Assembly: GCF_020734105.1 (NCBI RefSeq)
Contig: NZ_JAJAFR010000005.1
Location: 301,544-365,543, forward strand
Direction of reading: 5' to 3'
Length of the DNA stretch: 64,000 nucleotides
DNA from: Alkalihalobacillus deserti
Lineage (GTDB): Bacteria > Bacillota > Bacilli > Bacillales > Bacillaceae_D
Part shown: positions 51,380 to 60,839 of the stretch, piece after piece
How positions within the stretch are numbered: position 1 is the stretch's first letter
How the letters are laid out: every line of letters begins with the position of its first letter
The notes under the pieces: generated by a model
Database searches by the model: none
What the model was told of the DNA's origin: nothing
What the model saw: only the letters and a program-made list of their open reading frames with translations
Translations under genes and position numbers: made by a program

Positions 51380-52414
51380 ATGAATGTTTTAAATAAGAAG
51401 GTTTTGAAAGGGTTATCATTTACATTGTTAAGTTTTATGCTTGTCTCTTTAATTGCTTGTTCACAAGGTACAGCGGAGAACTCTTCCTCTGAAGAGGGTA
51501 ATGGAGATACGGTTGAATTAGTAGCAGCAACGATTAACCCTAGTGATTCACATTTGGCACAAACACTAAATGCCTTTGCAAAAGAGATTGAAGAACAAAG
51601 TGATGGCGCTATCAAAGTGAAAGTTCATACAGGCGGTACAGTTGGAAACGCTTCAAGTTTATATCAATCTGTTATCTCCGGTGATATTGATTTCATTTAT
51701 TCTGATACGGGCTGGTTTGCAGAGCATAATCCTATTTTTAATATTTTAAGTACGAACTATCTGTTTAAAGATCAAGAGCATTTTGAGTCTATCGTAAACA
51801 GTGGCGATAAACTTTCGTATTTTGAAGATGCTTTAGTTGAAAGCCCAGGACTTAAGACAATTATGTATGCTGGTGGGTTGGAGAGAAATATTATAAGTAC
51901 ATTCCCAATTGAATCCATTGATGATCTAAAGGGGCAAGCAATGCGTAGTGGTGGTTCATCTGCGGAATTAGAGTGGTGGCAAAACTTAGGTGCTAATCCA
52001 ACGTCAATCGATTTCAATGAAGTATATTCAGCTATTCAAACAGGTGTAGCTGAAGGTTCGCAAAACAGTTTAGATGCCATGATTGAACAACGCTTTGGTG
52101 AAGTGGCAAAGTATGTAGCAAGAACTCAACATAATTTATCACTTGGTTTTGTCGTAATGAACAACGAACGTTACGAGTCTCTTAGCCAGGAGCATAAAGA
52201 TGCAATTCAAAGAGCAGCGGATAAAGTACAACCAGAATATATTAGCAAAGCATTTGAAATGGCAGAAGCAAACATGGAAACATTAGAGAATGAATTTGAT
52301 GTTACTTTTACGAATCCTGATCGAGACGAACTAATTGAAAAATCAAGAATTCAGACAACAGAACTAGCAGAAGAGTATGGTGTTACTGATGCAATTGAAG
52401 AGATTTTTAACTAA
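51380..52414 (+). CDS. dctP: TRAP transporter solute-binding protein DctP
   Basis: A 344-residue DctP-family extracytoplasmic binding protein with a lipoprotein signal (LIAC near residue 27). Typical blocks are PSDSHLAQTLNAFAKEIEEQS, the Arg-containing ligand loop LKGQAMRSGGSSAELEWW and DFNEVYSAIQTGVAEGSQNS. GGGAGGTAG precedes ATG 51380. The family binds carboxylates such as sugar acids; the conserved Arg in MRSGG would pair with the carboxylate. A strong hairpin separates it from the membrane subunits. Confidence 0.9.
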   Translation: MNVLNKKVLKGLSFTLLSFMLVSLIACSQGTAENSSSEEGNGDTVELVAATINPSDSHLAQTLNAFAKEIEEQSDGAIKVKVHTGGTVGNASSLYQSVISGDIDFIYSDTGWFAEHNPIFNILSTNYLFKDQEHFESIVNSGDKLSYFEDALVESPGLKTIMYAGGLERNIISTFPIESIDDLKGQAMRSGGSSAELEWWQNLGANPTSIDFNEVYSAIQTGVAEGSQNSLDAMIEQRFGEVAKYVARTQHNLSLGFVVMNNERYESLSQEHKDAIQRAADKVQPEYISKAFEMAEANMETLENEFDVTFTNPDRDELIEKSRIQTTELAEEYGVTDAIEEIFN

Positions 52415-52423
52415 CGTAACAAC

Positions 52424-52462
52424 TGAACTGTTTTCTCCATATTAATTGGGGAAAACAGTTCA
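52424..52462 (+). terminator. Intercistronic hairpin between dctP and dctQ
   Basis: TGAACTGTTTTCTCC pairs with GGGGAAAACAGTTCA (one wobble) around a 9-base loop. It follows the dctP stop by 9 bp and probably protects the dctP message or reduces read-through. Confidence 0.75.
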
Positions 52463-52488
52463 ACAAAGTTATTGCTGGAGGGGTCATA

Positions 52489-52995
52489 ATGGTTAGAAAA
52501 GTGCATTCTACTATAACAAAGATTGCAGAATCAATTAGTATAGTTACATTAATTTCACTCGCAGTAGCCCTTTTCGTTGGTGTTATAGCAAGATATGTAT
52601 TCTCTTATTCTATTCCTGAAATAGAAGTCATCCGGAAATTTTCAATCATGTGGCTTGTTTTTATGGGATCAGCTATTGCTGTAAAAGAAAAGGTGCATTT
52701 AGAAATAGATATCTTTTCAGATTACTTGAGCAAAAATGCGATAAAAATCAAAAATATGATTGTCTTTATCCTAGTATTGTTCGGCCTTATCATTCTCGCT
52801 TTTGTTGGGATCGCTGCTTTTGAATCAGGATTAAATAGAAGAGAATTGGTTTCCATTCGATTTCTTACCTCTCCTCCATCTTTAATTTACTATTATTCAG
52901 CATTTTTAGTAGGTGTTCTATTCATGCTTTATTTCCATCTTATAAGTGCTAAAGAATTGTTTATAAAAGAGAGAAAAGAGGTGAAAAAGAAATGA
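52489..52995 (+). CDS. dctQ: TRAP transporter small membrane subunit DctQ
   Basis: A 168-residue protein with four hydrophobic helices and the DctQ signature region VIARYVFSYSIPEIEVIRKFS near residues 30-52, followed by the AVKEKVHLEIDIF segment. GGAGGGG precedes ATG 52489. Its stop overlaps the dctM start (ATGA). Confidence 0.9.
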   Translation: MVRKVHSTITKIAESISIVTLISLAVALFVGVIARYVFSYSIPEIEVIRKFSIMWLVFMGSAIAVKEKVHLEIDIFSDYLSKNAIKIKNMIVFILVLFGLIILAFVGIAAFESGLNRRELVSIRFLTSPPSLIYYYSAFLVGVLFMLYFHLISAKELFIKERKEVKKK

Positions 52996-54293
52996 TTCTC
53001 CTATCGGTTGTAGGGATTTTCCTTTTCTGCTTACTACTGGGTGTTCCTGTCGCTTTTAGTATCGTAATTGCTTCAGCCATTCCTATCCTGTTAGAGCCAT
53101 TAGTCAGTTTAACTCAAGTGAGCTCAGTTATGATTGAATCGTTTTCTAGTTTTACATTATTAGCCATACCCCTTTTTATTCTTTGTGGGGGGCTTATGAA
53201 TTTAACCAAGGTAACAGACGACTTAATTTATATTTCGAAAGCCTTGGTCGGGAAAGCTAAGGGTAGTTTAGCCCATATGAACATTCTTACGAGTATTTTC
53301 TTTGGAGCTATTTCAGGTTCATCGGTTGCAGATGTCGCCTCATTAGGGAGAATCTTAATTCCTGCTATGATTAAGGCGGGTTACAGTAGGGAGTTTGCTG
53401 CTACTGTAACGGCAGCATCTTCTACGATCGGATCGATTATTCCTCCAAGTATTTTATTAATTGTCTATGGTGCTTTGGCTCAGACATCTGTTGCCGCTTT
53501 ATTCATAGCTGGAATAATTCCAGGTATTCTGATCGGTTTAACACAAATGGCCTACGCTTGGTATTATGCTTCGAAAAATAATGTAGGTCCGATTGACAAC
53601 GAATTAATCGGTTTAAGTAATGATGATAAGTTATCAAAAATAGTGGCATTAAAGAAATCTATTTTTCCGTTGAGTTTATTTTTAATCGTTATTGTAGGGA
53701 TTATGGCGGGAATATTCACCGCTACGGAAGCTGCTGCGATTGCTGTCTTTTATGTGTTCATTGTGGCTTTCTTTCTTAAAAAGGAAAGAAACTTCAAGGA
53801 ATATATGGAGGTTATTAAGAAAGCAGCTACGGATTCCGCAACGATTTATATATTGATTGCTGCAGCTGCCCTTCTATCTTGGGTGTTAACTTACTACGAA
53901 GCAATGCAACCGTTAATTGATTTCTTATTAATAAATGAATTTAATCCAATTCTTTTCTTATTGATCTTAACTCTTTTATATGTCATTTTGGGAACTTTTA
54001 TGGAACCAAACTCAGCTATGCTCATCTTCGTACCACTATTACTTCCAGTTGTCCATGGATTGGGAATTGACCCGGTTGTGGCTGGTATTGTTACGGTAAT
54101 GGCGATTCGACTCGGGACAGTAACGCCACCATATGGATTGTCCAGTTTATTAGCAGCAAAAGTAGCTGAGACGAATGTTTTAAAAATGATGAAGCATATT
54201 ATGATATTTGTTGTCATTTATTTAGTTTCGATTATACTCATTATTCTTATTCCTAGCATTGTGACGTTCTTACCAAACTTAATGATGAAATAA
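52992..54293 (+). CDS. dctM: TRAP transporter large membrane subunit DctM
   Basis: A 433-residue permease with about twelve helices. Family motifs are ILTSIFFGAISGSSVADVASL near residue 95, PPSILLIVYGALAQTSVAALF and the C-terminal TVTPPYGLSSLLAAKVAE with the preceding FMEPNSAMLIFVPLLLP. It is translationally coupled to dctQ. With DctP and DctQ it forms a complete sodium-driven carboxylate importer, whose substrate should be the sugar acid handled by the kinase just downstream. Confidence 0.93.
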   Translation: MILLSVVGIFLFCLLLGVPVAFSIVIASAIPILLEPLVSLTQVSSVMIESFSSFTLLAIPLFILCGGLMNLTKVTDDLIYISKALVGKAKGSLAHMNILTSIFFGAISGSSVADVASLGRILIPAMIKAGYSREFAATVTAASSTIGSIIPPSILLIVYGALAQTSVAALFIAGIIPGILIGLTQMAYAWYYASKNNVGPIDNELIGLSNDDKLSKIVALKKSIFPLSLFLIVIVGIMAGIFTATEAAAIAVFYVFIVAFFLKKERNFKEYMEVIKKAATDSATIYILIAAAALLSWVLTYYEAMQPLIDFLLINEFNPILFLLILTLLYVILGTFMEPNSAMLIFVPLLLPVVHGLGIDPVVAGIVTVMAIRLGTVTPPYGLSSLLAAKVAETNVLKMMKHIMIFVVIYLVSIILIILIPSIVTFLPNLMMK

Positions 54294-54323
54294 ATAATAG
54301 ATCAAAAGTAGCAAGGAGGTGAC

Positions 54324-55643
54324 GTGTTGAAGATTGCATTAATAGCCGATGATTTAACAGGTGCTAATGATACAGGAGTGCAGTTTGCTAGAGCAGGATT
54401 AAAAACATCAGTGCTCATGCAAAAAAACGATGTTTCGCTTTCAGAGTTAGATGTTGTTGTCATGGATACCGATAGTAGGTCCGCCTCAGCAACTGAAGCG
54501 TATGAAAAGGTGAAGCAGGCGTCAGAATTTCTAAAACGCTACTCCTTCGACATTATCTATAAAAAAGTTGATTCTACGATGAGAGGGAATGTGGGTGCGG
54601 AGTTAGATGCTGTCTATGATGCTTTCCAACCGGATTTTGTTTTAATGGCTCCAGCTTATCCTAAAAATAATAGGCAAGTAAAAGATGGAAATCTTTATTT
54701 AGGACAAAAATTACTACACGAAACAGAAATAGCGTATGATCCAAAAACGCCAGTTAACGAATCTTTTATTCCAGATATTTTATCAAGAAGTTCTAAGAGG
54801 AAAACGGGTGTTATCACAAATGAAGATTTGGCTCAGGGCAAAAACTTTATAAAAGAAAAACTTGTCAGATATTATGAAGAAAAAGTTCCATATATTGTTT
54901 TTGACTCGACAGTTGAGGAGGACCTAGAACAAATTGTTGAATGGGTGAATGAAACTCCATTTCAAGTCGTTTGGTCAGGTTCTGCTGGCTTAGCAAACTA
55001 TTTAACTAGTTATGGGGAAAAGAAGAACCATTCTCTAAATGTTAAACAACTTGATAAAGATCAGTCTGTTTTAATGGTGGTCGGTAGTGTCAATATCAAT
55101 TCTCGCCAACAGGTGGAGCGTGTATTAGAGGATCCATCAACAATAGGGATTAAATTGGCGTCTCATCTTGTAGTAAAAGATGAAAAAACGTTGAATGATG
55201 AAATGGCACGTGTCCTTGCCCGAATAGAAGAGGCGATCAATCAAAATTTAAACATTGTACTTTTTTCAGCAGGAGATAAGGATGAAATCAATCGAGCCAA
55301 TCAAGCTGGAAGTGAGTATGGACTCACGCCTAAAATGGTCAGTGATCAAATTTCTCACATTTTAGGTTTGCTTACAGCGAAAATTGTTAGTGAGTTTCAT
55401 ATAAGAAGACTTTTCCTAACTGGAGGAGATACAGCTAAAAAATCTTGTATCGCGATGGGGGTCACTGACTTTCAACTAATTGATGAAGTAGAGATCGGGA
55501 TTCCGATTGGGAAACTTGTGTATAAGGGAGAAACGATTTTAACAATTACTAAAGCAGGTGGCTTTGGATCACAAGATGCACTAGTTCAATCGTTAAGAAT
55601 ATTGAGAGGAGAGAAAGTAAAATGCGTCCAATTATCGGAATAA
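54324..55643 (+). CDS. DUF1537 four-carbon acid sugar kinase
   Basis: A 439-residue kinase of the OtnK/DtnK family that phosphorylates threonate, erythronate or related acids at the 4-position. The N-terminal DDLTGANDTGVQFARAGLKT motif and KKVDSTMRGNVGAELDAV are diagnostic. The C-terminal nucleotide-binding half includes LFLTGGDTAKKSC and IPIGKLVYKGETILTITKAGGFG. AAGGAGGTG precedes GTG 54324; TTG 54327 is an equally good start. It overlaps pdxA2 by 22 bp, the usual partner that oxidises its product. Confidence 0.92.
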   Translation: MLKIALIADDLTGANDTGVQFARAGLKTSVLMQKNDVSLSELDVVVMDTDSRSASATEAYEKVKQASEFLKRYSFDIIYKKVDSTMRGNVGAELDAVYDAFQPDFVLMAPAYPKNNRQVKDGNLYLGQKLLHETEIAYDPKTPVNESFIPDILSRSSKRKTGVITNEDLAQGKNFIKEKLVRYYEEKVPYIVFDSTVEEDLEQIVEWVNETPFQVVWSGSAGLANYLTSYGEKKNHSLNVKQLDKDQSVLMVVGSVNINSRQQVERVLEDPSTIGIKLASHLVVKDEKTLNDEMARVLARIEEAINQNLNIVLFSAGDKDEINRANQAGSEYGLTPKMVSDQISHILGLLTAKIVSEFHIRRLFLTGGDTAKKSCIAMGVTDFQLIDEVEIGIPIGKLVYKGETILTITKAGGFGSQDALVQSLRILRGEKVKCVQLSE

Positions 55644-56644
55644 CTATGGGGGATGCGGCTGGAGTGGGTCCGGAGATCATTCTAAAAGCATTGCAAACTT
55701 CAAAAGCGTTTGAATTGGCAAGACCAGTTGTGATTGGTGATGTGAAAATCTTACAAAGGGAAGCCAAACAGCTAAACCTTACTGTGAACTTTAATAACGT
55801 AGAAGATCCTAACGAGGGAATCTATCAATTAGGAACGGTTGATTGTATTGACTTAGACTTAATCCCGCTCGACCTTCCTTATGGAGCTGTATCGAAAGAA
55901 GCTGGTCATGGGGCATATTGCTTCATTGAAAAAGCGGTACATCTGGCGTTAGATCACAAGATCGATGCGATTTGCACGGCTCCATTGAATAAGGAGGCGT
56001 TGCATAAAGCAGGGCATATGTATCCTGGTCATACGGAAATCTTAGCAGCTTTAACAGAGACAGAGGATTTCTCGATGATGCTATCAGCACCAAACTTGAA
56101 GGTTATTCACTTAACGACACATGTTGGGTTAATTGAAGCGATTCATCGAATTAATCCAGAACGTACGTATAAAGTGATTAACTTAGCTCATGAAACCCTA
56201 ACAAGAGCAGGCTATCAAAAACCAAAGATTGCTGTTTGTGGGATTAATCCACATGCAGGTGAAAATGGACTTTTTGGAAATGGAGAGGAAGAGGAAAAAT
56301 TAATTCCTGCCATTGAAAAAGCAAAAGCGGAAGGAATTGAAGTAACCGGTCCTTACCCAGCGGATACGTTGTTTTTCCGAGCGGGTCGGGGCGACTTTGA
56401 TGTAGTGGTTGCATGCTATCATGACCAAGGCCATGGACCTATTAAAGTACTTGGTATAGAAGCAGGCGTAAACATTACGGTAGGATTGAAAAATGGAGTG
56501 ATTCGCACGTCAGTAGACCATGGAACAGCCTTTGATATTGCAGGAAAAAATCTGGCAGATGAGCGTTCGCTTCTAGAGGCACTGTCGATGGCAGTAGATC
56601 TTGCTCCAAAACGACTTGTAAAAGGAGAGAAGTCAGATGTTTAA
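55622..56644 (+). CDS. pdxA2: PdxA2-type 4-phospho-threonate/erythronate dehydrogenase
   Basis: A 340-residue PdxA-family dehydrogenase. Metal-binding histidines lie in PGHTEILAAL, CYHDQGHGPIK and VDHGTAFDIAG, and the N-terminal GITMGDAAGVGPEIILKAL is diagnostic. Partnered with a DUF1537 kinase, the PdxA2 branch is known to oxidise and decarboxylate 4-phospho-D-threonate or erythronate to dihydroxyacetone phosphate. True pyridoxine synthesis is unlikely in this operon. The start overlaps the kinase gene and the end overlaps the DapA-family gene. Confidence 0.88.
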   Translation: MRPIIGITMGDAAGVGPEIILKALQTSKAFELARPVVIGDVKILQREAKQLNLTVNFNNVEDPNEGIYQLGTVDCIDLDLIPLDLPYGAVSKEAGHGAYCFIEKAVHLALDHKIDAICTAPLNKEALHKAGHMYPGHTEILAALTETEDFSMMLSAPNLKVIHLTTHVGLIEAIHRINPERTYKVINLAHETLTRAGYQKPKIAVCGINPHAGENGLFGNGEEEEKLIPAIEKAKAEGIEVTGPYPADTLFFRAGRGDFDVVVACYHDQGHGPIKVLGIEAGVNITVGLKNGVIRTSVDHGTAFDIAGKNLADERSLLEALSMAVDLAPKRLVKGEKSDV

Positions 56645-57545
56645 ACCTGAAGGAGTAGTACCCGCTTTGGTCACACCGTTTGATGAAAATGGCGAAATCA
56701 ATGAAGAAGTGCTAAGGCAGTTGGTGAGAAGAACCATTGATCATGGTTGTCATGGAATTTTTGCCTTGGGGAGTAACGGGGAATTTTTTGCCCTTACTTA
56801 TGAGGAAAAAGTAAGAATAGCCAAAATTGTAATGGATGAAGCAAAGGGGCAAGTTCCTGTTTACATGGGAACTGGTTGTAACAGTACGAAAGAAACCATT
56901 GAGTTAACAAAAGAAATGGAACAATTAGGAGTAAGTGCTGTTTCAGTCATTACACCATATTTTGTTAAGCTCACACAAAGCGAGTTAATCTCTTATTATG
57001 AAGCTCTAGCAGAAGCAACGAGCTTACCGATTATTCTATATAATATTCCTGGATTAACGCAGAACTCTCTAGCTCCAGAGACAGTCGCCCATTTGTCTAA
57101 GCGTTCTACTATCGTGGCGATTAAAGATAGTAGTGGGAATTTCGATAATATTTTGCAGTATATTGAATTAACGGATCCAGACTTTTCGGTTATGGCCGGT
57201 ACTGATTCGCTTATCCTTGCAACACTCATGGCAGGTGGAAAAGGTGGCGTAGCAGCTACGGCTAATTTCTTACCAAAAGCAGTCGTTTCTATTTATGAAA
57301 AATGGAAAGCCGGAGACATTGAAGGGGCTGAACAGGAACAAAGAAAACTAAGAGCGATTCGTAACGCATTCAAACTAGGTTCACTCCCTTCAGTCCTAAA
57401 AGAATCATTAAATGAGATAGGTTTAAATGTTGGAAACCCTAGATTGCCAGTTTCTCCATTAACAGAAGAGGCAAAAGCAAAGGTTCAAAACGTTGTGAAA
57501 GGCTATATTGAGGCCGGAGAATTTGAATTATTGAATTCAAAGTAA
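56637..57545 (+). CDS. DapA-family aldolase/lyase (not a clear dihydrodipicolinate synthase)
   Basis: A 302-residue Schiff-base TIM-barrel enzyme. The active-site Lys163 is in AIKDSSG and Tyr135 in LYNIPG. The loop that reads GTTGE in true dihydrodipicolinate synthases is GSNGE here, pointing to another member such as a 2-keto-3-deoxy-sugar-acid aldolase or dehydratase. It overlaps pdxA2 by 8 bp. In this operon it may cleave a keto acid made by the SDR or the Fe-dehydrogenase. Confidence 0.87.
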   Translation: MFKPEGVVPALVTPFDENGEINEEVLRQLVRRTIDHGCHGIFALGSNGEFFALTYEEKVRIAKIVMDEAKGQVPVYMGTGCNSTKETIELTKEMEQLGVSAVSVITPYFVKLTQSELISYYEALAEATSLPIILYNIPGLTQNSLAPETVAHLSKRSTIVAIKDSSGNFDNILQYIELTDPDFSVMAGTDSLILATLMAGGKGGVAATANFLPKAVVSIYEKWKAGDIEGAEQEQRKLRAIRNAFKLGSLPSVLKESLNEIGLNVGNPRLPVSPLTEEAKAKVQNVVKGYIEAGEFELLNSK

Positions 57546-57573
57546 AAGATAGAGAGAACTTAAGGAGGGAACC

Positions 57574-58734
57574 ATGAATCAACTTCATCAGTTTCAAACG
57601 GCAAAGCGTATCGTATTAGGAAGCCATGTAATAAAGAATTTAGGAGATCAACTAGGAATGTTTGAGGGCACAAAACGTGTGTTAATTGTAACCTCCCCAT
57701 CCGTTATACGAAATAAGCATATCGATGTCATTGGAGAACAGTTAGAAGAGCGATCAATTTCTTATCAAGTCATTAATGACATTACTCCTGAGCCTACAGT
57801 TGAACAGATTGAAAGTATTCAAGAGCAATTATCAGGAGAGTCCTTTGATCTTATGATAGGAATCGGTGGTGGTAGTGTTCTTGATGCTACAAAGCTATTT
57901 TCTGTATTAAAAACCAATAAGATCCCTTTAAAAGAGATGATTGGAATTGAAAAAGTTCCTCACAAAGGAATCCCGATGATTTTAATTCCAACAACGTCAG
58001 GGACAGGATCAGAAGTGACGCCAAACTCGATTGTTACCATTCCAGAAGAAGAATTAAAAGTTGGAATTGTTAGTAGACACTTTTTACCAGATCTCGTTTT
58101 ATTAGATCCTTCTCTCACAGTAACTTTGCCTAAAAAAATTACAGCTGCAACAGGAATGGACGCTTTTACTCATGCGTTTGAATCATTTATTTCAAACAAA
58201 GCCAATCCGATAAGTGATATGTACGCTCTCGAATCGATGAGGCTTATTGCTGGAAGTATCATTCAAGCCTATGAGGATGGTTCTAACATACAAGCCCGTC
58301 AAGATATGTTACTAGGATCTGCTTATGGCGGTATGGCGCTCACAAGTGCTGGAACCGCTGCTGTCCATGCGTTAGCCTATCCGCTAGGTGGGAAGTTTAA
58401 CATTGCCCATGGTGAGGCGAATTCCATGCTTCTTCCTCATGTTACGCAGTTCAACCTTGATCAAATTGAAGAACGTATGGCTACCATTGCGAGAACGATT
58501 GGATTAGCGGACAAAGACGTTTCATCAAACGATGCAGCGGTGCAACTAATTGATCAAATGGTCGAGTGGACGAAAGCCCTTGATATTCCGCAAGACCTGA
58601 AAGTGTTTGGTGTGACAAAAGAAGATGTACCTGCGTTAGCTGAGGCGGCTTCGAAAGTTACTAGATTAATGGATAATAATCCGAAAAATGCAACCATTTC
58701 AGATATTGAGAAGATTTATGAGAGGTTGTTATAG
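57574..58734 (+). CDS. Iron-containing alcohol dehydrogenase
   Basis: A 386-residue group III alcohol dehydrogenase. The nucleotide loop GIGGGSVLDATKLF is near residues 92-105, followed by TTSGTGSEVTPNSI. The metal site is built from TGMDAFTHAFE and HALAYPLGGKFNIAHGEANS. AAGGAGGGAACC precedes ATG 57574. It may reduce an aldehyde or oxidise a hydroxy acid produced by the DapA-family enzyme. A terminator follows, ending the operon. Confidence 0.9.
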   Translation: MNQLHQFQTAKRIVLGSHVIKNLGDQLGMFEGTKRVLIVTSPSVIRNKHIDVIGEQLEERSISYQVINDITPEPTVEQIESIQEQLSGESFDLMIGIGGGSVLDATKLFSVLKTNKIPLKEMIGIEKVPHKGIPMILIPTTSGTGSEVTPNSIVTIPEEELKVGIVSRHFLPDLVLLDPSLTVTLPKKITAATGMDAFTHAFESFISNKANPISDMYALESMRLIAGSIIQAYEDGSNIQARQDMLLGSAYGGMALTSAGTAAVHALAYPLGGKFNIAHGEANSMLLPHVTQFNLDQIEERMATIARTIGLADKDVSSNDAAVQLIDQMVEWTKALDIPQDLKVFGVTKEDVPALAEAASKVTRLMDNNPKNATISDIEKIYERLL

Positions 58735-58744
58735 AGGGACAGAG

Positions 58745-58769
58745 GGGACAGGTACCTTGTCCCTTTTTT
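58745..58769 (+). terminator. Rho-independent terminator after the Fe-dehydrogenase gene
   Basis: GGGACAGGTACC-TTGTCCC forms a hairpin followed by six T residues. Its sequence also resembles the GGTACCTGTC REP-like family. Confidence 0.82.
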
Positions 58770-58844
58770 GAAATACGGAAGGTTGCTACATAAAGTAGGC
58801 CTTCCTTTTCATTTATGTGGAATACTGGACGAGAGGGAATATGT

Positions 58845-60224
58845 ATGATGCGTAATATTTTCTATGTTAGCGTGAGTTCGTTTCTTTTTTTACATTTTCT
58901 TAACCAAATGGTCTCTTTTGATCTTCAAAAATTGCAGTCTGTTATTGGTTTATTTATTTTGATTTACTCGTTGGTTATGGTGAAAAGGAAGTCCATATTC
59001 CCCCTATCTTTATTAAGTTTTACTATATTGATCTTGATTTTTAATCAAAAGGTAAGCTGGGAATACATAATCTGGTATGGCCCTTTAGAGATAGCGAATG
59101 TGATTGTTTTGGTTCTTTTGATCCCGATGGTGAGTTGGGTCATTAAGCATGAACCATATACAGACGCGCTTTTCATAAAAGTGAAATCCTTTTTGACGTC
59201 CGGTGTGCGCTATTTTGGTGGGACATTGGCATTCACACAGCTCCTTTCCCATTTTTTATTAGTTGGTTGTATCCCCCTGATGTATTACTTTGCCAATTCG
59301 AATATCAAAAATGGTAACCTAACCACTCACTATTTGAAAAATACGAGTATTTTAAGAGGTTTTGCAATAGCGACCCTTTGGGTTGTGACGATTCCAAGCT
59401 TCTCCTACGCTGTCCAAGTTAGCGGAGCTCCGTTATTAAAAGTAATGATTCAGGGCTTCCTAGCTGCTTCCATTGCTTTTGGAATATCCTTGATTTTCTT
59501 TCGGATGAAAGAAAAGAAATTAGGTGTAGGTGGTTTGAACCTGTTGACTAGTGAATTATCGAACCAGAATCAAGTTGGGCCTACTTACCTAAATAAACTT
59601 TTGATCGAGTTTTTCTTGCTTTTCATTTTATTTGTTGGTATTTCGATTGGATTACACTTATACGCATCATTGCCATTAATAACGGTTATTCCTTTGGTAA
59701 CGCTTGTCGGTGTCACAGCGTACTTTTTCATAAAGAAGTCCTTTCGAATATTTCTGCAGACATGTAAGCAATATTTCTTTCAAGAAGTATCCAAGAAAAG
59801 TGAAGAGTTATCCATCTATTTTTCTGTTGGTATTTTTATTTACACAGTCAAGGTCTCCGAACTAGGAGTATTATTAATAGAAGCCATGAACTTTATTTCT
59901 TCGTTCGCGTTTATCAACCTGTATATGTTATTCCCCTTTTTGATGATCTTGCTAGGTTTTCTTGGTTTGGGACCATTAACTTCGATGATCTTAGTTGGTG
60001 GCCTGCTACAAAATGTCCCCATTGATTTCATCCCTGAATTGTTCGTATTGTCTATTACAATGGGAAGTGCAATGAGTACGATGCTCTCACCGGTCAGTGT
60101 TCCTGTTGTTATGCTCAGTTCGTTAAGTACTCGTGGGAAATGGGAGGTGAGCGTGGGTAATAACTGGTTGTATTCTTTAGTGATATATCTGTTAGCTCAG
60201 GTGTATATTTTGATTTGTGTTTAG
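58845..60224 (+). CDS. Multi-pass membrane protein of unknown function, transporter-like
   Basis: About 459 residues from ATG 58845, which has GAGAGGG upstream; the frame is open to 58815. It contains about twelve hydrophobic segments, with a charged loop near residues 225-250. The region GLGPLTSMILVGGLL followed by MGSAMSTMLSPVSVPVVMLSS looks like the half-helix substrate loops of ion-transporter superfamily carriers. No precise family is recognised. It may export or import an organic acid linked to the operon to its left, but a terminator separates them. Confidence 0.65.
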   Translation: MMRNIFYVSVSSFLFLHFLNQMVSFDLQKLQSVIGLFILIYSLVMVKRKSIFPLSLLSFTILILIFNQKVSWEYIIWYGPLEIANVIVLVLLIPMVSWVIKHEPYTDALFIKVKSFLTSGVRYFGGTLAFTQLLSHFLLVGCIPLMYYFANSNIKNGNLTTHYLKNTSILRGFAIATLWVVTIPSFSYAVQVSGAPLLKVMIQGFLAASIAFGISLIFFRMKEKKLGVGGLNLLTSELSNQNQVGPTYLNKLLIEFFLLFILFVGISIGLHLYASLPLITVIPLVTLVGVTAYFFIKKSFRIFLQTCKQYFFQEVSKKSEELSIYFSVGIFIYTVKVSELGVLLIEAMNFISSFAFINLYMLFPFLMILLGFLGLGPLTSMILVGGLLQNVPIDFIPELFVLSITMGSAMSTMLSPVSVPVVMLSSLSTRGKWEVSVGNNWLYSLVIYLLAQVYILICV

Positions 60225-60544
60225 GGGAGAAGCTCGGGGGCGGTTCTACTGCTTTCATTTAGAACAATAAACTCACTAGGGAAGCATGAGAAGAACGAAA
60301 TTGCTCCGTGATGGCAAGAGTCTATCCCTAAAAAGGTATGCTCTTTTTGTGGTATTGTTTTAATCGTCAAATAAATAGATTTCGTGTCTGGCACTCCCCG
60401 AAGACTGAAGAATTTTGTCGAGAAAAAACGCTCAAAGGCATTAAAAGGTAGTAGCTTATTAATTCTATCTTTTGCTAAACTGAATGTAGCCACTACATAA
60501 GCTGTTGGACGGTTTACACTCCCGGTGAAAGGGGGTGTTAGATC
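60225..60544. other. Gene-free stretch upstream of the small toxin gene
   Basis: It contains a REP-like shard GTGTCTGGCACTCCCCGAAG (about 60384) followed by ATTTTGTCGA, the same order as at the start of the long repeat (45958 and 63304). An AAAGGGGGTG ribosome binding site for the toxin ends the stretch. Confidence 0.45.
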
Positions 60545-60637
60545 ATGGTGACATATGAAGCAATGAATACGCTATTTCAATTCGGTACATTGATTGTTAC
60601 GATGTTTACCGCACTAGTCACCAATAAAAAGAAGTAA
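60545..60637 (+). CDS. Putative holin-like type I toxin, 30 aa
   Basis: A 30-residue peptide, MVTYEAMNTLFQFGTLIV then TMFTALVTNKKK, with one membrane helix and a basic tail. This fits the holin-like toxin family of Bacillus type I toxin-antitoxin loci (TxpA/BsrG-like). AAAGGGGG lies 8 bp before the ATG. The transcript ends in a perfect-looking bidirectional hairpin that would also serve an overlapping antisense antitoxin RNA; the antitoxin promoter could not be fixed. Two truncated relatives sit in the long repeats at 46.0 and 63.4 kb. Confidence 0.78.
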   Translation: MVTYEAMNTLFQFGTLIVTMFTALVTNKKK

Positions 60638-60680
60638 CCGCCCCTCATCCTCCCAAAGAGTTGGGTGGTTACTTCTTTTA
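60634..60680. terminator. Bidirectional hairpin at the toxin gene end
   Basis: AGTAACCGCCC pairs with GGGTGGTTACT, followed by TCTTTT; the left side carries AAAAAG for the reverse direction. This is the usual arrangement for a toxin mRNA and its antisense RNA. Confidence 0.78.
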
Positions 60681-60839
60681 GAACACTGCTCATAACTGGT
60701 TAGCCGCTTAAGCGGCATGTAGTTTAACGCACTTGGTTGTTTTTATTAATGATTATAATTAGATTATACATAACTAGAAAAAAGTTTGCATTATATTTAA
60801 ACTTATTTTAATTTCTGCACTAGGAGAGGTGCCAGGAAG

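Noticed and set aside
58750..58769. REP-like GGTACCTTGTCCC as an independent mobile repeat
   Set aside because: It works as a simple terminator hairpin with T-run directly after an operon, so a separate repeat call is not needed.
60221..60493. Minus-strand 90-codon frame between the membrane protein gene and the toxin
   Set aside because: It runs through a REP-like shard, lacks a start context and has no recognisable motif.
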